Shown: one piece after another, positions 6,915 through 11,307 of the stretch | Position numbering within the stretch: the stretch's first letter is position 1 | Layout of the letters: every line of letters starts with the position of its first letter | NCBI GenBank assembly: GCA_900545755.1 | Contig: URAG01000072.1 | Coordinates: 1-11,307 of the forward strand | From: an uncultured Cloacibacillus sp. | GTDB lineage: Bacteria; Synergistota; Synergistia; Synergistales; Synergistaceae | Length of the DNA stretch: 11,307 nucleotides | Direction: 5' to 3' | The notes under the pieces: model-generated | The model's input: the letters and a program-made list of their open reading frames with translations, nothing else | The model's database searches: none | What the model was told of the DNA's origin: nothing | Position numbers and translations under genes: made by a program

Positions 6915-7979
6915 CTATTTTATCTCTTCGCAGGTTACGTCGTAATCCTTGCCGTCGATCGTAAGGCGAAGGCGCGCCGGCGCCGTCCCGCAGCCGATCT
7001 GCGCCGAGCGCGGACGCGAAACGTAAGTGCAACGCAGTTCGTTCACGCGGCGCACGGCCTCGGCTATTTTCATCTGTTCTGCAGTTCCCTCGTCTATCGA
7101 CGCTTTGCGGAAGCGCACAACCGTGCCCGGCATTTTCTGGACGAGCGCCTCTATCGAAAGCGGCGTGAGGACGCCTACCTTCGTATAGCCGCCTGTCGTC
7201 TGGCGGTCGGCGAGCATCACTATCGGCATCCCGTGCGACGGAACCTGCACCGCGCCGAGAGGGATTGCGTCCGAGACAATGTCCCCGCTTTTGGCGCTGT
7301 GTGCAATTTTATCGCCTTCAAGGCGGCAGCCCATTCTGTCCGACTCCGAGGTTATCGTATATTCTGACGAGAAGAGCGTAAATTTGCCATCTTCCGTGAA
7401 CATATCCTCCTGAAGCCCAGTCATCAGCGACAGATGCACGTCAGCGGGAAGCGCGGGATTGAGCTCTCGCGGCAGCGTAAAGCCGTCAAGCCTTTTCCAG
7501 AGCGGCGATGGTTCTCCGGTTTTTATCACGTCGCCGTTTTTCAGCGCGCGCCCTTTAAAGCCGCCTATCTTCGCGCGCATATACGTCGCGCGGCTGTTCA
7601 TCACGAGCGGTACGTCGATGCCTCCTGCGAAGCACAGGTTGCCGCGGCAGCCGCTCTTCGGCCCGATAAACGAAATCACGTCGCCGTCTCTCAATTCAAC
7701 GACGCGCCACGAGTCAACCGCGCGGCCGTTGACTGAGAAGCCGAGGTCCGCCCCTGCGAAGACCGCCGCTCCGCAGCCGCAGACTTCAAGCTCGGGGCCG
7801 AGCAGCGTGACTTCGAGCGCCGCAGCACCCTCCGGGTTGCCGAGCATCGCGTTGCCGAGGCGCAGCGCCGGAAGGTCCATCGCGCCAGCGACGGGAACGC
7901 CGCTCGACTGGAAGCCCCAGCGCCCGAGGTCCTGCACGGAGGTGAGCATTCCCGCACGTTTGACTTTAAGCTCCGTCAT
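6915..7979 (-). CDS. pxpC: 5-oxoprolinase subunit PxpC (KipA family)
   Basis: PxpC forms a complex with PxpB and together with PxpA opens 5-oxo-L-proline; in Bacillus this protein is KipA. The 354-residue protein carries SVQDLGR (14-20), PVAGAMD (29-35), the SDRMGCRLEG block (213-222) and the family signature ADRQTTGGYTKVG (257-269). These match the biotin-dependent-carboxylase-like fold shared with urea amidolyase and allophanate hydrolase relatives. It is slightly longer than typical because of a C-terminal tail after about residue 315 (starting near NELRCTYVSRPRS). The ATG overlaps the pxpB stop by 4 bases (ATGA), and GGAGG lies 10 bases upstream within pxpB, so the two subunits are translationally coupled. 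Confidence 0.95.
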   Translation of the reverse strand: MTELKVKRAGMLTSVQDLGRWGFQSSGVPVAGAMDLPALRLGNAMLGNPEGAAALEVTLLGPELEVCGCGAAVFAGADLGFSVNGRAVDSWRVVELRDGDVISFIGPKSGCRGNLCFAGGIDVPLVMNSRATYMRAKIGGFKGRALKNGDVIKTGEPSPLWKRLDGFTLPRELNPALPADVHLSLMTGLQEDMFTEDGKFTLFSSEYTITSESDRMGCRLEGDKIAHSAKSGDIVSDAIPLGAVQVPSHGMPIVMLADRQTTGGYTKVGVLTPLSIEALVQKMPGTVVRFRKASIDEGTAEQMKIAEAVRRVNELRCTYVSRPRSAQIGCGTAPARLRLTIDGKDYDVTCEEIK

Positions 7980-8725
7980 ATCGCCTCAGCCTCCTTTATG
8001 GCCGGTTGATAGACGCCTGCGGCGACTTCCGCCTCGATTTTTTTATACTCTTCCTCGGAGACCGGTACGAACCGCACTTCGTAGCCGGCTTCTATGAGCG
8101 TCGGGCGCTCGGCCTCGGGCGTAAAAAGACGCAGCGGCGTGCGTCCGATGAGCTGCCATCCGCCGGGGCTGTCTATCGGGTATATGCCCGTCTGCTTTCC
8201 AGCAATGCCGACGCTGCCGCCCTTGATGACGGTGCGTGGGTTCGCAAGTCTCGGCGTCGCAATGCTTTCGTCCATTCCTCCGAGGTATGCGAAGCCTGGC
8301 AGGAAGCCTATCATGTAGCAGTGGCAAGGCTTCGCGCAGTGGCGCTTGACGACTTCGTCCTCCGGTATGCCCGCGTGCTCCGCGACGTTCGCTATGTCTG
8401 GGCCGTACTCTCCGCCGTAACAGACGGGGATTTCTATCTCGGTTCCGGCGGCTCCGCCCGCCGACGAAAGCGCTGGTGCGGACTGCGCCTCTTTGACGAC
8501 GGCTTCGCGCGTCGTCTTTGTCGGGTCGAAGTAAATCGCGAGCGACCTGTAAGTCGGCAGGCACTCCATAAGCGGCACGCGCTTCTGCGACCTCATGTGC
8601 TTCGTCAGAGCCGTAACCGCGTCGTTAGCCGCGCGGCTTATCTCGTCCGCGAACTCCACTACAACGCACGACTCCCCAGCCATAAGATATTTCGGTTCGT
8701 CAATATATAGAGACAGAGCAATCAC
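7976..8725 (-). CDS. pxpB: 5-oxoprolinase subunit PxpB (KipI family)
   Basis: PxpB is the partner of PxpC in 5-oxoprolinase; the Bacillus homologue KipI is also known as an inhibitor of the sporulation kinase KinA. Family blocks: GFLPGFAYLGG (140-150), GSVGIAGKQTGIYP (170-183), SPGGWQLIGRT (186-196). Length is about 246-249 residues, normal. The start is ambiguous. GTG 8725 has no ribosome binding site of its own and lies within GAGGTGAT (8728-8721). CTG 8716 follows that site by 4 bases, exactly the spacing used by the TTG start of yebC in this window. No ATG or TTG in frame is near enough to be better. It is the first gene of the operon and is preceded by the 49-bp repeated element. Confidence 0.93.
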   Translation of the reverse strand: MIALSLYIDEPKYLMAGESCVVVEFADEISRAANDAVTALTKHMRSQKRVPLMECLPTYRSLAIYFDPTKTTREAVVKEAQSAPALSSAGGAAGTEIEIPVCYGGEYGPDIANVAEHAGIPEDEVVKRHCAKPCHCYMIGFLPGFAYLGGMDESIATPRLANPRTVIKGGSVGIAGKQTGIYPIDSPGGWQLIGRTPLRLFTPEAERPTLIEAGYEVRFVPVSEEEYKKIEAEVAAGVYQPAIKEAEAI

Positions 8726-8754
8726 CTCGCTGTTTGCAAATATGTGTACTTGAC

Positions 8755-8852
8755 ATTTTATAACGTGCCGGCCTTAAAAAACATGCTTCACTACATATGA
8801 TTTATTTTATAACGTAGGCTGCCTGCAAAGCATACTTCCATACATACGCCTA
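8755..8852. repeat. Two-copy imperfect direct repeat, 49-bp period, upstream of pxpB
   Basis: Copy one is 8755-8803 and copy two is 8804-8852. The first 12 bases (ATTTTATAACGT) are identical. Further matches follow at the same offset, for example CATGCTTC/CATACTTC and TACATATG/TACATACG. By eye about 32 of 49 positions match. Read on the minus strand, towards pxpB, each copy presents CATG or TATG followed at the same distance by ACGTTATAAAAT, a -10-like box. This suggests duplicated promoter or operator units about 30-100 bases upstream of pxpB. Confidence 0.6.
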
Positions 8853-8923
8853 TTCTAAGTAAGAAGCGGATGGCTTAAAACAAGACGCACAAGTTGCCAA
8901 GGCGGCACACATTAGTCATGTAG

Positions 8924-8929
8924 TATAAT
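8924..8929 (+). promoter_or_regulatory. Candidate -10 box of the 62-codon gene
   Basis: A perfect TATAAT lies 34 bases before the ATG at 8964, giving a leader of about 28 bases. The -35 region (about 8900-8906) is GC-rich and unlike consensus, so an activator may be needed. Confidence 0.45.
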
Positions 8930-8963
8930 CATTCTTATAAAGAAGAACTACGGAGGCAGAAAA

Positions 8964-9152
8964 ATGGCGAAGCAGCAGCCCGAGGGCGTGTATCTTTATA
9001 TAAACGACAGCGGAGAGAGGTTCATAACTATCGTCGACGCCTTTGGCATCGCGAATATGCTTCCGTGGATGCAGCCTGGACAGACCGACAATATTATTGA
9101 AAAGAGCTGGAATCTGACAGGAGATTTTATAAGGCTGAGGATCTCGGACTGA
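8964..9152 (+). CDS. Small hypothetical protein, 62 residues
   Basis: I do not recognise this protein. It is short and soluble in appearance, with no signal peptide, membrane segment or cysteine. Two amphipathic beta-like stretches (VYLYINDSGERFITIV near the start, DFIRLRISD at the end) flank a more helical middle rich in Trp, Met and Ile (ANMLPWM, IEKSWN). That suggests a small beta-alpha-beta domain, but this is a guess. It is probably a real gene: GGAGG lies 8 bases before the ATG, a TATAAT is at 8924-8929, and a strong terminator follows the stop by 25 bases. It is monocistronic, divergent from the pxp operon and convergent with pgi, so context gives no clear role. Confidence 0.7.
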   Translation: MAKQQPEGVYLYINDSGERFITIVDAFGIANMLPWMQPGQTDNIIEKSWNLTGDFIRLRISD

Positions 9153-9177
9153 CGAAGCAGCCTTTAGAAATTAGCAG

Positions 9178-9215
9178 AGAGCCGCGCAGATATGCACATC
9201 CGCGCGGCTCTTTGT
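9178..9215 (+). terminator. Rho-independent terminator after the 62-codon gene
   Basis: A perfect 10-bp stem, AGAGCCGCGC (9178-9187) with GCGCGGCTCT (9202-9211), encloses a 14-base loop and is followed by TTGTATTTG. The T-rich side is on the plus strand only, so it serves the small gene rather than pgi. Confidence 0.85.
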
Positions 9216-9237
9216 ATTTGTACTCTTACTGGAAACG

Positions 9238-10590
9238 CTAAAACGCTTCGACTTTATCCGCGGCTATTTTGCCGAACCACTCGCCTACTTCTTCAGCGTC
9301 TTTTTCGTATCCGGCGCGTCCCATGAGGCCATAGGTGTATTTTTTGCCCTGTTCAACGCCTGGCTGATCGAAGGGGTTGATTCCCATCATGCGGCCCGTG
9401 AGCGCGGTGAGGTACTCGTAGAAGAAGACGAGTGCGCCGACCGTCTCTTCGTCGAGTTTTTCGAGCTCAATCCACATGAGCGGATGGCCGGATTTGACGA
9501 TGGCGGCGGCGGTGCTTTTCGCTTCGAGGTTTAGCATCGCACCTATTCCCTGGCCGTTGAGGTATTCGAGCGGCTTGAGCGCTTCGTGGTCGATGTTAGG
9601 GACGACTGCTTCCGGGCCGTGGTCCTTGAGGCTGATGAGCGTGAAGAATTTATCGTCTGGGCCTTCAGTGTAGAGCTGCACCTGGGAATGCTGGTCGATA
9701 GAGCCGAGCGCGCGGACTGGCGTGGTGCCGAGTCCCTGCTTGCCGAGGCTTTCGGCCCAGAGCTGCGCGTACCATTCCGCGAAGTAAGCCATCTTGCTTG
9801 AGTATGGCATGAGGACGGACATCGGGCGGCGTTCGTCAGCATGCGTCATGTGCAGGGCTGCTAGGCGCATAGCCGGGTTCTTGGCGAAATCGGTCTCTTT
9901 AGCGACGAGCTCCCTCATCGCGGCCGCGCCGCGGAGCAGCGCCACCGCGTCTATGCCGAGCGCCGCGGCGGTTACGAGCCCCGCCGGGCAGAGCACCGAG
10001 TAGCGTCCGCCAACGGATGCAGGAAGTTCCATTACGCGGCATTCCGAGTCTTTGGCAAACGCGCGGAAAATTCCTTTTTCAGGGTCGGTGATTACTAGGA
10101 TGTCTTTATCGCTCTGGCCCTTCTTGAGCATTTCGTCGCGGTACCAGAGAAATTGCGTCATCGTCTCGGCGGTTGAGCCGGACTTGCTGACACCGACGAG
10201 CGCGACCTTGCCCCCCTTCACGCGTTCCCATATCGAGCGCGTCTTGTCAGGGTCTGGGTTGTCGGCGAGGTAGAATTTCGGCTTTGCTTCCGTCTCGTTA
10301 TAAAATCCGTCGAGCAGCGCCTGGTTGAGCATCAGGTTGCCGAGAGCGGAGCCGCCTATGCCAACCTGTATCACGCTGTCGTAGCCGCGCAGCCATTCGG
10401 CGGTCTCCGTCACCTGTGCCGTGGAACAATCAGGCAGAGCCATCCAGCCGTGCCCTTCCGTGTCGAAGGGCGTCTCGTTGATCCAGCGCTGAGCGTCAAG
10501 CGCAGCCTTTTCGTTCTTCGCGCGCAGAGCGCACGAATCAAGAGCGCTCTTACCGAACGCCGCGCCGAAAGAAAATGAAATTTTATTCAT
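9238..10590 (-). CDS. pgi: Glucose-6-phosphate isomerase
   Basis: Pgi interconverts glucose-6-phosphate and fructose-6-phosphate in glycolysis and gluconeogenesis, in the cytoplasm. The 450-residue length is typical of the shorter bacterial form. Landmarks are GIGGS (77-81), SKSGSTAET (135-143) for phosphate binding, the family signature SVGGRYS (192-198), the catalytic Glu280 in AESLGKQG, His301 in SIDQHSQ, and the C-terminal lysine in GVEQGKKYT (412-419). The start is ATG 10590 because MNKISFSFG matches the usual N-terminus; GAGG lies 12 bases upstream, a weak spacing. In-frame ATG 10626 and positions up to 10704 would add residues without family support and run through a GC-rich hairpin. 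It is preceded by the glutaredoxin-like gene on the same strand, 128 bases away, and converges with the 62-codon gene. Confidence 0.95.
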   Translation of the reverse strand: MNKISFSFGAAFGKSALDSCALRAKNEKAALDAQRWINETPFDTEGHGWMALPDCSTAQVTETAEWLRGYDSVIQVGIGGSALGNLMLNQALLDGFYNETEAKPKFYLADNPDPDKTRSIWERVKGGKVALVGVSKSGSTAETMTQFLWYRDEMLKKGQSDKDILVITDPEKGIFRAFAKDSECRVMELPASVGGRYSVLCPAGLVTAAALGIDAVALLRGAAAMRELVAKETDFAKNPAMRLAALHMTHADERRPMSVLMPYSSKMAYFAEWYAQLWAESLGKQGLGTTPVRALGSIDQHSQVQLYTEGPDDKFFTLISLKDHGPEAVVPNIDHEALKPLEYLNGQGIGAMLNLEAKSTAAAIVKSGHPLMWIELEKLDEETVGALVFFYEYLTALTGRMMGINPFDQPGVEQGKKYTYGLMGRAGYEKDAEEVGEWFGKIAADKVEAF

Positions 10591-10639
10591 CGTTATAACC
10601 GGCCTCTTTCCTATTTCATTTTTCATAAAGCAAAACAGG

Positions 10640-10667
10640 TGGCGGCGCGTCAAACGCCGCGCCGCCA
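10640..10667 (-). terminator. GC-rich hairpin between the glutaredoxin-like gene and pgi
   Basis: A 10-bp stem, TGGCGGCGCG (10640-10649) with CGCGCCGCCA (10658-10667), encloses an 8-base loop. On the minus strand it is followed by CACCTGTTTTGCTTT, a broken T-tract. It may end the glutaredoxin-like transcript, or act in the pgi leader, because a TATAAT (minus strand, 10672-10667) touches its upstream arm. Confidence 0.5.
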
Positions 10668-10672
10668 TTATA
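10667..10672 (-). promoter_or_regulatory. Candidate -10 box upstream of pgi
   Basis: TATAAT on the minus strand lies 77 bases before the pgi ATG. The -35 position is a run of A with no consensus. Transcription would start inside the hairpin at 10640-10667, so either this promoter or the hairpin's terminator role is uncertain. Confidence 0.3.
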
Positions 10673-10718
10673 ATATACCTTATTTTAATTTTTTTCACGC
10701 GCAAATTGCGCTGAATAG

Positions 10719-10964
10719 TTACTTAAGGAGACCGTTCTCCTTGAGCAGCGCTTCGAGCTGCGGCTCGTTGAAACCGACGACGAACTTGTCGCCGATGAAG
10801 GTGACCGGAACGCCGATCTGCTTCGTTTTCTTGACGAGCTCCATAGCGGCCGCCCTATCGGCGGCTATATCTATATTCGTATAAGCGACGCCGAGGCCTG
10901 CGAGGTAGTCCTTGACGCGCACACACCATGGACACGAAGGTGTCGAATATACTTTGACTTCCAT
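10719..10964 (-). CDS. Glutaredoxin-like protein (YruB/NrdH type)
   Basis: This is an 81-residue thioredoxin-fold protein. It has the redox motif TPSCPWC with Cys11 and Cys14, the cis-proline segment IGVPVTFIGD, and the C-terminal VGFNEPQLEALL helix typical of small glutaredoxins of the YruB or NrdH kind. Such proteins reduce disulfides, taking electrons from thioredoxin reductase or glutathione; which partner is used is not visible. CPWC in place of the classical glutaredoxin CPYC is usual in this subgroup. ATG 10964 is chosen because GGAG lies 8 bases upstream; ATG 10970 is only 2 bases from that site. It has its own -10 box and lies upstream of pgi on the same strand. A link with the redox subunit gene starting at 11215, divergent from it, is possible but unproven. 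Confidence 0.9.
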   Translation of the reverse strand: MEVKVYSTPSCPWCVRVKDYLAGLGVAYTNIDIAADRAAAMELVKKTKQIGVPVTFIGDKFVVGFNEPQLEALLKENGLLK

Positions 10965-11007
10965 TAACATCACTCCGTTCACGGAAATTAAAATTTTTAT
11001 TATTTAC

Positions 11008-11013
11008 ATTATA
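11008..11013 (-). promoter_or_regulatory. Candidate -10 box of the glutaredoxin-like gene
   Basis: TATAAT on the minus strand lies 43 bases before the ATG at 10964. It is surrounded by AT-rich sequence; the -35 region is weak. Confidence 0.45.
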
Positions 11014-11214
11014 CACGACTCGGTGTAAAAAAGGCGCGGGAAATTAAAAAATCTCTCTTCGCACGAAAAAACACCGAATTCTTTTATGGTTGGCGCACGT
11101 ATTTATGCCTTTGAACATTGCCAAAACGTCAGAGTTGCGCTACATTTATATATAGTTTGTGAAAATGTGGATAATCGTGAGAATTTTGCTCTTTCACTCT
11201 TAAGGAGGTACGTC

Positions 11215-11307
11215 ATGTTCACAATAGTGTCAAAACAGAAGATCGCGCCCAAGGAGTTCGATATGTGGGTCGAAGCTCCGCGCATCGCCACACACGCGAA
11301 GGCTGGA
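11215..11307 (+). CDS. Ferredoxin-NADP reductase-like FAD/NAD-binding subunit (NfnA/SudB family), N-terminal fragment
   Basis: Only 31 codons are inside the window; the frame is open at the right edge. The start (MFTIVSKQKIAPKEFDMWVE, then APRIATHAKAG) matches the N-terminal beta-barrel of the sulfide dehydrogenase/dihydroorotate dehydrogenase electron-transfer-subunit family, which includes SudB and NfnA. These normally pair with a glutamate-synthase-small-subunit-like flavoprotein encoded just downstream, moving electrons between NAD(P)H and ferredoxin. The ATG has an excellent ribosome binding site, AAGGAGGT at 11202-11209. The 250 bases upstream, shared with the divergent glutaredoxin-like gene, are AT-rich, and I see no clear -35/-10 pair for this gene. 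The fragment is too short to separate NfnA from SudB. Confidence 0.75.
   Translation, partial: MFTIVSKQKIAPKEFDMWVEAPRIATHAKAG

Noticed and set aside
6901..7032. N-terminal extension of pxpA into pxpC
   Set aside because: The family N-terminus begins at ATG 6900 with a ribosome binding site; the extension would overlap pxpC and has no homology.
8750..8755. Perfect TTGACA on the plus strand
   Set aside because: No acceptable -10 box follows at 16-18 bases, and no plus-strand gene starts near; it overlaps the repeat and is probably coincidental.
10591..10704. N-terminal extension of pgi (up to 38 residues)
   Set aside because: It crosses the hairpin and the -10 box, has an unusual composition, and does not resemble Pgi N-termini.
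10699..10711. GCGCAA/TTGCGC inverted repeat after the glutaredoxin-like gene, as a terminator
   Set aside because: A one-base gap cannot form a normal hairpin loop, and no T-tract follows on the minus strand.
11159..11197. GTGAAA ... TTTCAC inverted repeat upstream of the gene at 11215
   Set aside because: Arms of six bases with a 27-base gap are expected by chance in AT-rich sequence, and no known site consensus fits.

Overview
The window looks like chromosomal DNA of a moderately GC-rich anaerobe, probably Synergistota (a Cloacibacillus- or Synergistes-like bacterium). This rests on recalled resemblance of the gene set (YjiH-type gate-domain protein, PxpABC with a DUF1445 protein, an NfnA/SudB-like subunit, a ~450-residue Pgi, a YruB-type glutaredoxin). 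It is an inference, not a database result. No rRNA, tRNA, CRISPR array, insertion sequence or phage gene was seen.

Positions 1-2571 (minus strand) hold nadE, yebC, ruvC and ruvA, tightly packed and read in that order. This is a housekeeping cluster for NAD synthesis, the YebC translation/regulation factor and Holliday-junction processing. ruvA runs off the left edge and is out of frame at a run of seven T (sense strand). Positions 2572-2910 are a divergent intergenic region with a candidate promoter on each strand. Positions 2911-5240 (plus strand) hold a polytopic YjiH-family membrane protein with a possible long structured leader and a strong terminator, then an EamA/DMT-family transporter. 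A 13-bp-stem hairpin at 5267-5303 separates it from the convergent operon.

Positions 5321-8725 (minus strand) form a compact operon, pxpB-pxpC-pxpA-DUF1445. The pxpB/pxpC and pxpA/DUF1445 junctions are 4-bp ATGA overlaps. PxpABC is the ATP-dependent prokaryotic 5-oxoprolinase that opens 5-oxo-L-proline to L-glutamate. DUF1445/YcsI proteins resemble the catalytic part of D-glutamate cyclase, so the operon probably handles cyclised glutamate. Upstream is a 49-bp imperfect direct repeat that duplicates a promoter-like block.

Positions 8964-9152 (plus strand) hold a 62-codon gene of unknown function with its own -10 box, ribosome binding site and terminator. Positions 9238-10964 (minus strand) hold pgi and, upstream of it, a small glutaredoxin-like gene. 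A plus-strand gene starts at 11215 and leaves the window after 31 codons; it resembles the NfnA/SudB FAD/NAD-binding subunit.

The most notable points are the ruvA frame break, the 5-oxoproline/D-glutamate gene set with its duplicated upstream element and unusual pxpB start context, the unassigned leader of the yjiH-like gene, and the orphan 62-residue protein. I did not find a clearly new multi-gene system.
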